A DNA stretch of 64,000 nt from positions 1 to 64,000 of the forward strand of contig CACLHW010000003.1 of NCBI GenBank assembly GCA_902606835.1, in the 5' to 3' direction. The notes under the pieces are model-generated. The model did no database searches and was not told the DNA's origin. It saw nothing but the letters and a program-made list of their open reading frames with translations. A program made the translations under genes and the position numbers. This DNA is from an uncultured Pelagibacteraceae bacterium (lineage in GTDB: Bacteria > Pseudomonadota > Alphaproteobacteria > Pelagibacterales > Pelagibacteraceae). Below are positions 10,334-20,118 of the stretch, piece by piece. Each line of letters starts with the position of its first letter. Within the stretch, counting starts at the first letter, position 1.

Positions 10334-12052
10334 TTATAATTTATTTGTAACACCGAAAATTAGCTTTTTGTTTACTATATCTTTTAATTCTTTTTCAGCC
10401 GAATCAAGCTCTAAAATATTTTTCCAAATATATCTGGCCTGAATATTTTTATTTAACATCCATAAAGTGTCAGCGTAATGGTCATTTATTATTGGATCAA
10501 AAGGCAGAAGTTGGACGGCCTTCTGTAAAAACTTCTCTGCTTCAATATAATTTTTTTTTGCATAATAAGCCCATCCTAAAGAATCTATTATATAACCATC
10601 TTCACTTCTTATTTCGTTAGCTTTTTTTAACATCTCTAAACCTTTATCAATATTAATTCCCTGATCAATCCACGAGTATGCTAAATAATTTAAGACATGG
10701 GCTTGATTTGGTAATATCTCAAGCGATTTAATTAAATCTTTTTCAGCATTTTCCCAATCACCGGATCTTTCGTAGCTTGTTCCTCTTCTATCTAATATTT
10801 TTGGAATTAATAAATGGTCGTTATTAATTTTATTCAATGCTAACGAATAATATTTTATAGAATCTTCGTAATACATATTATCTTTATAAAAATTAGCTAG
10901 TTCATAATAGTGCATAAAACTTGGATCTTTGATTAATTCAAATTCTTTTTCTAAATAACTTATAGAATATTCTTTTCCTTTTTCTTTTAATAAAATTTTT
11001 GAAATACTTTTTGTAGCATACCACGAATATGTTGGGCCAATCGATTTTAAAGATTTATAAATATTATTTGATAATTTATATTTTTTTTGGTAATAAAAAT
11101 TTTCAGCTAGAAGAGCATTATTAGTTAAAAAATTTTTGTTTAACAATTGAGAAATTTTAATATAAAAATTTGATAATTGGTACTCTTGCTCACTTGAAAA
11201 AAGGTTTGCCAAAACATAAAAAAATTCAGCGATTGAGTCTTTTGGATCTTTGCAATTAAAGAAGCTTATTGCTTTATTATTTTCTAAAAAAAATTCTGTT
11301 TCTTGTAAAAGAATATTTGAGTTATGTTTTTTTCTAGCGCTTATAATTACTTGTTTTGCCTCTTCGCTTTTGTTTTTAGACAATAAATAATTTGCTAGAA
11401 AAAAATTATATCTAGAAAAATTATACTCTTTATTTTGAACTAATTTTTCAAAAAATTTTTTAGTATCTTGTGAATCGAAAAAACATTTTAAAAGGCTTTT
11501 TTGTGTTCTAATTAAATGTTGATAAGCATTTGGAGTTTTGTCCAAAAATAAAAAACTATCCTTCTTATTGCCATTAACACTTTCGTTCCAAGCTAAAAGC
11601 ACATTACCAATAAAATCATCAAAAAAAAGATTGTATTTAGAAATTCTGTTTAGTCTTTCAAAATGTTTTTTTGATTTTTTATAATCTTTTTTTATAAAAG
11701 AATCTAAACCAAGTATTAAATCTGCTTCAAAAAATAATTCATTTTCATTCCAAATTTTTTCTGAAAAAACTACAGCTTCATCAAATTTTTCAAGTAAAAC
11801 GAGTGTCCTGACAAATTCAATGTTATAATTGTAATGACTTTTTTTTAACGACCTAACTTTTTTTAAATATTTATGTGCCGCGCTATTGTAATCTTTATTT
11901 ACAGCTATTATTCCAGAAAAATAGTTAGAGATGTTTTCACTTGTGTATAAAATTTTGTTATCTTTAGACAAAGCTGGTGTTTTAGTGAAAAGTATAGAAA
12001 ACAAAAGTAAAATAATGTAAATTTTTTTAAATAAAAATTTCATATAGTACAT
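10334..12052 (-). CDS. Tetratricopeptide-repeat protein, secreted
   Basis: Signal-like N-terminus; multiple TPR-like repeats (YIIDSLGWAYYAKKNYIEAEKFLQKAVQLLPFDP). Confidence 0.85.
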   Translation of the reverse strand: MYYMKFLFKKIYIILLLFSILFTKTPALSKDNKILYTSENISNYFSGIIAVNKDYNSAAHKYLKKVRSLKKSHYNYNIEFVRTLVLLEKFDEAVVFSEKIWNENELFFEADLILGLDSFIKKDYKKSKKHFERLNRISKYNLFFDDFIGNVLLAWNESVNGNKKDSFLFLDKTPNAYQHLIRTQKSLLKCFFDSQDTKKFFEKLVQNKEYNFSRYNFFLANYLLSKNKSEEAKQVIISARKKHNSNILLQETEFFLENNKAISFFNCKDPKDSIAEFFYVLANLFSSEQEYQLSNFYIKISQLLNKNFLTNNALLAENFYYQKKYKLSNNIYKSLKSIGPTYSWYATKSISKILLKEKGKEYSISYLEKEFELIKDPSFMHYYELANFYKDNMYYEDSIKYYSLALNKINNDHLLIPKILDRRGTSYERSGDWENAEKDLIKSLEILPNQAHVLNYLAYSWIDQGINIDKGLEMLKKANEIRSEDGYIIDSLGWAYYAKKNYIEAEKFLQKAVQLLPFDPIINDHYADTLWMLNKNIQARYIWKNILELDSAEKELKDIVNKKLIFGVTNKL

Positions 12053-12060
12053 GTTATAAA

Positions 12061-12765
12061 ATGAAAAAAAATTTAAATCAAAAGTTAATTAATCTTGTTG
12101 AATACTATAATTTAATCAATTCTAATATCCTGTTAAGTGACCATCCTATAAAAAGAACAAGCCAAAATAAGTCTTTTGCTTTTGTTGGAACAAAACATGT
12201 TAAACTTGATAAGTTAAAACAAAAAATTAAATCAATTAAAAACTGTGAATTAAAAAAAAATGCAACAAATTTGGTATTTGGAGATGGAAATATTAATTCA
12301 AAGATTATGATTATAGGTGAAGGACCGGGTGCTAATGAAGATATGGAAGGTAAACCCTTTGTGGGAAGAGCTGGTAAATTATTAGATAAAATGTTGGCTT
12401 CAATAAATTTAGACAGAAAAAAAGTTTATATATCAAATGTTGTAAATTATCGACCCCCTGATAACAGAAAACCAACAGATGAAGAAATTGAAAGATACCT
12501 GCCTTATCTAAAAATGCATATTGAAATAATAGGACCAAAAATTTTAGTTTTATTAGGTAGCACTGCTTTAAATTCTTTAGTTGGAAACGAAGTGGTTATT
12601 TCTAAAGCTAGAGGTAAATGGATTCAAAAAAGTATAGGAAATACCAAACTTTGGGTAATAGCATCTTTCCACCCAGCTTTTTTAATGAGGCAGCCAGAGC
12701 AAAAAAAATTAGCCTGGATTGATTTAAAAATGATAAGAGAAAAATCAAAAATTTTAAAAATATAA
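12061..12765 (+). CDS. Uracil-DNA glycosylase, family 4-like
   Basis: VFGDGNINSKIMIIGEGPGANEDMEGKPFVGRAGKLLDKML; NVVNYRPPDNRKPT; SFHPAFLMR. Confidence 0.92.
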   Translation: MKKNLNQKLINLVEYYNLINSNILLSDHPIKRTSQNKSFAFVGTKHVKLDKLKQKIKSIKNCELKKNATNLVFGDGNINSKIMIIGEGPGANEDMEGKPFVGRAGKLLDKMLASINLDRKKVYISNVVNYRPPDNRKPTDEEIERYLPYLKMHIEIIGPKILVLLGSTALNSLVGNEVVISKARGKWIQKSIGNTKLWVIASFHPAFLMRQPEQKKLAWIDLKMIREKSKILKI

Positions 12766-12769
12766 TATA

Positions 12770-13363
12770 TTGTATAAAATTGAAAAAATGGCAGGTGTTG
12801 ATGAGGTAGGTCGAGGTTGTTTGGCTGGACCGGTTTTTGCAGCTGCAGTAATATTAAATAAAAATATCAATATAAGAGATATAAAAGATTCGAAAAAAAT
12901 TTCTTTTAAAAAAAGAATAATAATTTCTGAATATATTAAAAGAAATTCAGTCTACGCTATAGGATCAGCAAGTGTTGATGAAATAAATAAAATAAATATT
13001 TTGAATGCATCACTTTTATCTATGCAAAGAGCTTTGAACAAGTTAAAATTAAAACCCTCTATAGCCTATATCGATGGAATTTTTGCTCCCAAGAATATCA
13101 AAATAAATTACAAAACTTTTATAAAGGGAGACGAAAAAGTTACTTGCATTGCAGCCGCTTCGATTGTTGCGAAGGCAACAAGAGATTTGTTTATGATAAA
13201 ATTAGGTAAAAAATTTCCAAAATATAGATGGAATAAAAATTTCGGCTACGGAACAGGTGAACACCTTAATAGCCTTAAAAAATATGGAATTACAAAGCAT
13301 CACAGAAAAAAATTTAAACCGGTATACAACATCTTGATGCATACAACACGTGAAACACTATAA
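12770..13363 (+). CDS. rnhB: Ribonuclease HII
   Basis: MAGVDEVGRGCLAGPVFAAAVIL; AAASIVAKATRD; GYGTGEHLNSLKKYG. Confidence 0.95.
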   Translation: MYKIEKMAGVDEVGRGCLAGPVFAAAVILNKNINIRDIKDSKKISFKKRIIISEYIKRNSVYAIGSASVDEINKINILNASLLSMQRALNKLKLKPSIAYIDGIFAPKNIKINYKTFIKGDEKVTCIAAASIVAKATRDLFMIKLGKKFPKYRWNKNFGYGTGEHLNSLKKYGITKHHRKKFKPVYNILMHTTRETL

Positions 13364-13439
13364 GCTTCATTTTTTTCTATAAATATTTTGACTGAAATAA
13401 AAATTTAGAGTCTAATTCAACGTAAAGTTGAATCTAGAC

Positions 13440-14510
13440 ATGTCAAAATTTATTAATAAAATTATTAACGGAGATTCTTTAGAAGTATTAAAAAAAATTC
13501 CAAGCAAAACTTTTAACTTAATTTTTGCAGATCCTCCATACAATTTACAAATTGGAAATAAGCTAAAAAGACCTGACGATAGCGTGGTAAATGGAGTGAA
13601 CGATAAATGGGATCAATTTGAAAACCTTGAACAGTATGACACTTTTTTAAAATCTTGGATTGCAGAATGTAAAAGAATTCTAAAAGACGATGGAAGTATT
13701 TGGGTAATCGGATCTTATCACAACATATTTAGGCTTGGCTATTTTTTACAAAATTTAGATTACTGGATATTAAATGATGTGATTTGGAGAAAAAATAATC
13801 CAATGCCGAATTTTAAAGGAACAAGATTTACCAATGCCCATGAAACTTTAATTTGGGCTTCTAAGAATAAAAAATCAAAATACACTTTTAACTACCAATC
13901 TATAAAATGTTTAAATGATGACCTGCAAATGCGTTCTGACTGGACATTTCCTATATGTAGTGGCAAAGAAAGATTAAAAAAAAATGGAAAAAAAGTTCAT
14001 TCTACTCAAAAGCCAGAAGCGCTTTTACATAGAATAATTTTAGCAACAACAAATAAAAATGATACTATTTTAGATCCTTTTTTAGGTACTGGAACTACTG
14101 CAGTTGTAGCAAAAAAATTGGGCAGAAAATATTTTGGTATAGAAAAAAATAAAAAATACTTTGAAGCAGCTAGTGAAAGAATCAATAAAACTAAAATTAT
14201 TGAAGAAAGTTACTTAGATACTTTAGAAAATAATAAATCTAAACCAAGAGTTCCTTTTGGGTCTTTGGTCGAATTAGGTATAATTAAACCTGGAACAAAT
14301 ATTTTTGACCAAAAGAAAAAAATAAATGCAACAATAATGGCCGATGGCAGTATCAAGCATAGTCTGGGCGAAGGCTCTATTCATAAAGTAGCAGCTAAAA
14401 TACTTGGCACCGAAAGTTGTAACGGGTGGACTTACTGGCATTGTAATATAAAGGGATCAATAAAACCAATCGACAATCTTAGAAAAATTTTTTTTTCTAA
14501 AAATATTTAA
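13440..14510 (+). CDS. ccrM: CcrM-type adenine DNA methyltransferase (GANTC)
   Basis: DPPYNLQIGNKLKRPDDSVVNGVNDKWDQF; DPFLGTGTTAVVAKKLGR; C-terminal Caulobacter-type extension (RVPFGSLVELGIIKPGT). Confidence 0.93.
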   Translation: MSKFINKIINGDSLEVLKKIPSKTFNLIFADPPYNLQIGNKLKRPDDSVVNGVNDKWDQFENLEQYDTFLKSWIAECKRILKDDGSIWVIGSYHNIFRLGYFLQNLDYWILNDVIWRKNNPMPNFKGTRFTNAHETLIWASKNKKSKYTFNYQSIKCLNDDLQMRSDWTFPICSGKERLKKNGKKVHSTQKPEALLHRIILATTNKNDTILDPFLGTGTTAVVAKKLGRKYFGIEKNKKYFEAASERINKTKIIEESYLDTLENNKSKPRVPFGSLVELGIIKPGTNIFDQKKKINATIMADGSIKHSLGEGSIHKVAAKILGTESCNGWTYWHCNIKGSIKPIDNLRKIFFSKNI

Positions 14511-14518
14511 AATTTTTC

Positions 14519-15649
14519 TTATTTATAAATTTTACCTAAATAGTGAGAAGTAAATTTTTCATTTTTGACAAGATATTTTAACAATTTATTTCTTAAACTT
14601 TTTAATAATGGATTCGAAATATGAAATCCAAAATAATTAAATTTAGACCTCTTAATAATTAAATTAGTTTTTTTTCTTCTATCTATAAAGTATTTATTTT
14701 GTAAATCAGGATTGTCTTCAATAATTAATTTAAAAATTTCGTTAGCAGCCTCGATTGACTGCGATGCTCCTTGAGCCATGGTTGGTGGGAAAGTATGAAA
14801 GGCATCACCAATATATAAAACATTTTTATGAATTGATTTAACTGGTTTGTTGGTAATATAAATTGGCCAAGATTTTAATTCCCCTTTAAATAAATTAAAT
14901 AAATTTTTGTTTTCTTTTAAAATTGTATTCTCCAAAATATTGTTTATAGAAACATCGTCTTCATTTTTTTTTCTAATAATACAAACTAAATTTAATTCTT
15001 TTTTTTGATTTATTGGATATAAAACTAAATGAGAATTAGAACCCATAATAAGGGAAATATTATTACTATTTAAATTGAGAATATTTTTATTTGGAATTTG
15101 CGATCTTATAGCGATAGCCCCATAGTAAGTAGGTTTTAAAAAACTTTTTTCTATTGCTAATTTTGTGCTAGAGAATACTCCATCAGATACTATTAAAAAA
15201 TCCACCTGGTCACTTGAGCCATCAATAAAATTAATATTAACTTTTTTATCTATTTGCTCAATATTTTTAATTTTTTTACGAAATATTATTGAATTGGATA
15301 ACAGTTTATCTTTTAAAAATTTAATTAAAACTGATCTTTTGAGAGTTGTGTATTTATCATTTGCAGAATTAAATTTGGATAAATCTAAATCACAAATTTT
15401 ATTACAATCAATTGAATAAAAATCTAATTTTAATGGATGATATTTTTCATTTTTATTTTTCTGGTTAAAACCAATTTTATTTAAAATAGAAACACTATTG
15501 GTTGATAGCTGAATTCCATATCCTTCCTCTAAGCTTAAAACATCTTCTTTTTCATAGACAACAAACTCGAAATTAGAATTACTGTTTATAAGACCTGCTA
15601 AAGTAAGTCCTGCTATTCCCGACCCTATAATAGCTATTTTTTTTTTCAT
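14519..15649 (-). CDS. FAD-dependent monooxygenase (UbiH/salicylate hydroxylase-like)
   Basis: KIAIIGSGIAGLTLAGLI; VLYIGDAFHTFPPTMAQGASQSIEAANE. Confidence 0.88.
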   Translation of the reverse strand: MKKKIAIIGSGIAGLTLAGLINSNSNFEFVVYEKEDVLSLEEGYGIQLSTNSVSILNKIGFNQKNKNEKYHPLKLDFYSIDCNKICDLDLSKFNSANDKYTTLKRSVLIKFLKDKLLSNSIIFRKKIKNIEQIDKKVNINFIDGSSDQVDFLIVSDGVFSSTKLAIEKSFLKPTYYGAIAIRSQIPNKNILNLNSNNISLIMGSNSHLVLYPINQKKELNLVCIIRKKNEDDVSINNILENTILKENKNLFNLFKGELKSWPIYITNKPVKSIHKNVLYIGDAFHTFPPTMAQGASQSIEAANEIFKLIIEDNPDLQNKYFIDRRKKTNLIIKRSKFNYFGFHISNPLLKSLRNKLLKYLVKNEKFTSHYLGKIYK

Positions 15650-16620
15650 TGATATAAATATGAAATTTCTTTAAATATTTTTTTAGTAAATGTTGGAATG
15701 AAATCACTATTTTTATTTAAGGAATACCAATTATATTTGGAAGGTATTTTTGATGAAAATTTGTAATATAAATTAATCTTTAATTTTTTATTAGATATAG
15801 AATTTTTAAAATTACATAAAAACTTCCAATTTTTATTATTTTTTGATGTTTTCTCTATTTTTGGCAGATTAAAATTTTTTAAAAAACCTAAACTATTATT
15901 TTTTGTTAATGCTATTTGTTTTTTATTTTTTTTTAGGTAGCAAAAAATATCATAACTTTTTAATTGATAATTTTTTTTCTTTTTAAATTTTATTTTTTCC
16001 TCTGATAAATAATATGAACATATTTTTTTCATTTTACATTCAAAACATCTGGGATCTTTTGACTTACATATTAAAGCTCCAAATTCCATTAAAGCTTCTG
16101 CAAAATCTCCGTTTCTTTTTGTCTTAAAAATGATTTCGACTTTCTCTACTTTTTTATTAAATAACCGAGATAAAACTCTTTTGACATTACCATCTAGCCC
16201 TATACGCGGCTGGTTATATATTAATGCTAAAAGTGCGTTTGCAGTGTAATCTCCTATTCCAGGTAATTTTTTTAATGCCTCAAAGTTATTTGGAATTTTG
16301 CCTTCGTGCTCTTGGGTTAATATTTTAGACGTTTTGTGCAAATTTTTAGCTCTAGCGTAGTAACCTAGACCTTCCCAAAGTTTAAGTACTTTTTTTTCTT
16401 TAGTATTAGATAAAACTTTTAGATTAGGAATTTCTTTAATAAAATTTTTAAAATACGGAATTACAGTTCTTACTTGAGTTTGCTGAAGCATAAATTCGCT
16501 TAATATTCTGTAATAATGCTTTTTATTAGACTTTTGACTTACTCGCCAAGGAAGTGTGCGCTTGTTATTATCATACCATGAAAGAACTTTTTTTGGTAAA
16601 TTTGAATTATTTGTATGCAT
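15646..16620 (-). CDS. mutY: A/G-specific adenine glycosylase
   Basis: LPWRVSQ, EFMLQQTQVRTVIPYF, LPGIGDYTANALLAL; Fe-S motif C-x6-C-x2-C-x5-C retained; start at 16620 chosen. Confidence 0.94.
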   Translation of the reverse strand: MHTNNSNLPKKVLSWYDNNKRTLPWRVSQKSNKKHYYRILSEFMLQQTQVRTVIPYFKNFIKEIPNLKVLSNTKEKKVLKLWEGLGYYARAKNLHKTSKILTQEHEGKIPNNFEALKKLPGIGDYTANALLALIYNQPRIGLDGNVKRVLSRLFNKKVEKVEIIFKTKRNGDFAEALMEFGALICKSKDPRCFECKMKKICSYYLSEEKIKFKKKKNYQLKSYDIFCYLKKNKKQIALTKNNSLGFLKNFNLPKIEKTSKNNKNWKFLCNFKNSISNKKLKINLYYKFSSKIPSKYNWYSLNKNSDFIPTFTKKIFKEISYLYQ

Positions 16621-17094
16621 TATAAACAAAATAAACAAAGCAGAAGCTACGTTCAAGGATTAAGACCATTCGGTAACACTTTGCCACGAGGTCTCAAAGG
16701 AATTTTAAAAAAAAATGGTTATAATTATTCCGAAATAATTAGCAAATGGAACATGTTAATGGGTAAAGATATATCTAGTTGTGCTTATCCTAAATCAATA
16801 AAAATGAAAAATGGGGATAAAAATGGAACGCTAGTGGTAGCAGTCAAAAGAGGTGATGAAATAAATGTAGAATACTCAAAAAAACAAATAATTGATAAAA
16901 TTAACAGTTACTTTGGATATCAGTTAATTAATGAAATAAAGCTTCAAACTTTTAATTCTGATATGGAAAAATCAAAAAATAAATATAATGTAAGAAAAAT
17001 TCCTAAAAATTTGCAAGACAAAGTAAACCAAATTAAAAATGAAAATATTAAAAATTCACTGTCTGAATTATTAAAAATAATAAAAAATGATTAA
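16615..17094 (+). CDS. DUF721 family protein (DciA-like)
   Basis: DUF721-like N-terminus; conserved alphaproteobacterial position between mutY and dsbA-like/smc. Confidence 0.75.
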   Translation: MHYKQNKQSRSYVQGLRPFGNTLPRGLKGILKKNGYNYSEIISKWNMLMGKDISSCAYPKSIKMKNGDKNGTLVVAVKRGDEINVEYSKKQIIDKINSYFGYQLINEIKLQTFNSDMEKSKNKYNVRKIPKNLQDKVNQIKNENIKNSLSELLKIIKND

Positions 17095-17704
17095 ATATAG
17101 TTTAAAATTATCATTCTTAGTAAAAATATTTATAATTTATCTTACTATTTGTTTAAAATCTTATGCTGATGATGCTGTAGTAAATAAAAAAGTAGTTTCA
17201 GTGGGGCCTAATGATGCTGCGGTTAAAATAAAAATTTTTTCTTCTCTTACTTGTCCTCATTGTGCCAGTTTTCACAATAATGTAGTTCCAGAAATAATTA
17301 AAAGCTACGTCAATTCTGGTAAAGTGCAATTAATTTTTATAGATTTTCCATTAGATCTTGCCGCTTTTAATGCTGCAAAATTATTACATTGTTTAGACCA
17401 AAATAAACAAATAGCTTTTTTAAATGTAATTTATGAGACGCAAAGTAGATGGACCAATGGCACTAATATAGAAGATATTAATAAAAATTTAAAAAATATT
17501 GTTAAAGAGCTGGGGGTAAGTTCTGAAAATTTTGATAAATGTTTAATTGATGAGGCCGTTAGCGACAAAATATTAAATGAGAGAATCGAAGCTACCCAAA
17601 AATATTCCATAGATTCAACCCCAACAATTATAATAAATGAGAAAAAACTTGAAGGTTCTGTTAATTTTAACAATATTAAAAAAAAAATAGAGAAAATTAT
17701 ATAG
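17087..17704 (+). CDS. DsbA-family thioredoxin-like protein
   Basis: SLTCPHCASFHNNVVPEI CPHC active site; signal peptide; STPTIIINEKKLEG. Confidence 0.9.
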   Translation: MIKYSLKLSFLVKIFIIYLTICLKSYADDAVVNKKVVSVGPNDAAVKIKIFSSLTCPHCASFHNNVVPEIIKSYVNSGKVQLIFIDFPLDLAAFNAAKLLHCLDQNKQIAFLNVIYETQSRWTNGTNIEDINKNLKNIVKELGVSSENFDKCLIDEAVSDKILNERIEATQKYSIDSTPTIIINEKKLEGSVNFNNIKKKIEKII

Positions 17705-17707
17705 TGT

Positions 17708-20104
17708 ATGAAATTTAAAAGACTTGATTTAACGGGCTTTAAATCTTTTGTTGAAAAAACATCAATTCATATTGAAAAAGGTTTAACTGGAATAGTTGGT
17801 CCAAACGGTTGTGGAAAATCAAATATAGTTGAAGCTATTAGATGGTGCATGGGGGAGAACTCTGCAAAAAGTATGCGAGGGTCTGGAATGGAAGATGTTA
17901 TATTTTCAGGAACTTCAAACAAAACATCTAAAAACATTGCTGAGGTTTCCTTAACTTTAGATAATTCAGAAAAAGAAGGGCCTCTTCAATTTAAAGAGTT
18001 AGATACAATTAGTGTAAAAAGAAGAATACAAAGAGATAAAGGCTCAAGATATTTTATAAATGATAAAGAAATGCGGGCAAGAGATATTCAAACTCTTTTT
18101 GCTGATTTATCAACTGGAGCCCACTCTCCTTCAATGATTAGCCAAGGAAGAATTGGCGCTCTAGTAACGGCAAAACCTGCAGATAGAAGATCAATTTTGG
18201 AGGAGGCGGCAGGTATTTCTGGAATACATGTGCGAAGACATGAATCTGAACTAAGACTTAATTCTGCTGAAAATAATTTAAAAAAAGCAGATGAACTAAG
18301 AAGGCAAGAAGAAAAACAGCTGGAAAATTTAAAAAAACAAGCAGCAGAAGCATCAAAATACAAACTTATTTCTGAAGATATAAAAAAAATTGAAGCTGGT
18401 CTTTATTATATAAAATTAAAAGAGATTGAAAAGGAAATAGAATCATCAAAAAGAATTACCAGCGAGTCAGATGAAGGAATAAATACTTTAAAGATAAAAA
18501 TTGATGAAAAAAATAGTTTTTTAGAAAAAGCTAATTTAGAATTGAAACCTTTAAGAGATAAAAATATGGAAATACTATCTAAATTACAAAGACTTAATTT
18601 AGAACTCCAAAATTTAGAAGATGAAGAAAAAAGAATTAAAACAGATAAAGATAGATTACAGAAATCTCAAGATACACTTACAGATGATATTGAGAGAGAG
18701 AAAAATATTATTTTAGAAGCAATGTCAAATGAAAAGAGACTTAAAGAGGAAAAAAATGAATTAATTGAAATAGACTCGAAATACTACGATACAGAAAAAA
18801 AATCTAGCGAAGACTTGAATGTTACAAAAAACAGATTAACGGCTGAGATAGACAAAGTTAAAGAATTGGTAAATGCTCAGAAAAATGATGAAGCAATAGC
18901 CGTACTTGATAACTTTAAAGTAATCATAGAAGCATATGCAGATAGTTACAGTAAAAATCAAAATATAAAAAATGAATCTATAAAAAGAAAAGAAAGAATT
19001 AGCACGATTGATAAAGAAATAGAAAGTTGGAAAAATTTAAAATTTAATTCTGAAAAAATGTCAAAGGAGTTACACGAGAGAATAGATAAAGTAAAAAATG
19101 ATTTAGAAAATATTATTAAACTTCCTGAAGAAATATCCCTTAAAAAAGGTAGATTAATGCAAAATACTTCAGATACTGAGAGCAAGAAATTAGAACTTTC
19201 GGATGATTTAATAAAAGCTGAAGAAGCTTATCAAAAAATTAATAAAGAATTAAAAGAAGTTGAACAAAAGATGATGCTAGCAAGAGAAAACAAAGCTAGA
19301 TCAGGAGCTACACTTGAAGGCCTTGAGGGTAGAAAAAAAGATTTAATTAACACTTTAAAAATTGACTTAAATATTGAAGAAAAAGATCTAATAGAAAATT
19401 CAGATATTAAAGATATTAAAGATCTTCCAAATGTAATTGAACAAGAAGATAAGCTAGATGCTAAAAAAAACGAGAGAGATCGTCTTGGAGCTGTTAATTT
19501 AAGGGCAGACGAAGAAACTAAACAACATAAAGTAACAATAATTAAAATGGAAAAAGATAGAGAAGACTTAGTATCTGCAATATCTAAGCTACGAGCTAGT
19601 ATAAATGAACTCAATCAAAAAGGAAGGGAAAGACTTATAGATGCATTTGAAAAAGTTAATAAAAAATTTAATGATGTTTATACAAAACTTTTTAACGGAG
19701 GAATGGCAAAATTAGAGTTTGTGGATTCGGATGACCCGCTAGAAGCTGGTTTAGAAATGTTAGTAAGTCCACCTGGTAAAAGGTTACAATCAATAACTTT
19801 ATTATCAGGAGGAGAGCAAGCATTAACGGCTTTATCTTTAGTATTTGCAGTTTTTTTAACGAGCCCATCTCCAATTTGTGTTTTAGATGAAGTTGACGCT
19901 CCCTTGGATGATGCGAATGTAACAAGATTTTGCTCTTTGTTAGATGAATTAACTAAAATTACAGAAACTAAATTTATAATAATAACACACCATGCTTTAA
20001 CTATGTCAAAAATGGATAGACTATACGGTGTTACAATGCCTGAAAAAGGGATTAGTCAATTAGTTTCTGTAGACTTAGGAAAAGCTGAGGAATTAGTTGC
20101 CTAA
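17708..20104 (+). CDS. smc: Chromosome segregation protein SMC, short form (798 aa)
   Basis: Walker A GPNGCGKSN, signature LLSGGEQALTALSL, Walker B ICVLDEVDAPLDDAN, coiled coil between. Confidence 0.94.
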   Translation: MKFKRLDLTGFKSFVEKTSIHIEKGLTGIVGPNGCGKSNIVEAIRWCMGENSAKSMRGSGMEDVIFSGTSNKTSKNIAEVSLTLDNSEKEGPLQFKELDTISVKRRIQRDKGSRYFINDKEMRARDIQTLFADLSTGAHSPSMISQGRIGALVTAKPADRRSILEEAAGISGIHVRRHESELRLNSAENNLKKADELRRQEEKQLENLKKQAAEASKYKLISEDIKKIEAGLYYIKLKEIEKEIESSKRITSESDEGINTLKIKIDEKNSFLEKANLELKPLRDKNMEILSKLQRLNLELQNLEDEEKRIKTDKDRLQKSQDTLTDDIEREKNIILEAMSNEKRLKEEKNELIEIDSKYYDTEKKSSEDLNVTKNRLTAEIDKVKELVNAQKNDEAIAVLDNFKVIIEAYADSYSKNQNIKNESIKRKERISTIDKEIESWKNLKFNSEKMSKELHERIDKVKNDLENIIKLPEEISLKKGRLMQNTSDTESKKLELSDDLIKAEEAYQKINKELKEVEQKMMLARENKARSGATLEGLEGRKKDLINTLKIDLNIEEKDLIENSDIKDIKDLPNVIEQEDKLDAKKNERDRLGAVNLRADEETKQHKVTIIKMEKDREDLVSAISKLRASINELNQKGRERLIDAFEKVNKKFNDVYTKLFNGGMAKLEFVDSDDPLEAGLEMLVSPPGKRLQSITLLSGGEQALTALSLVFAVFLTSPSPICVLDEVDAPLDDANVTRFCSLLDELTKITETKFIIITHHALTMSKMDRLYGVTMPEKGISQLVSVDLGKAEELVA

Positions 20105-20118
20105 ATTATTTTAAAAAA

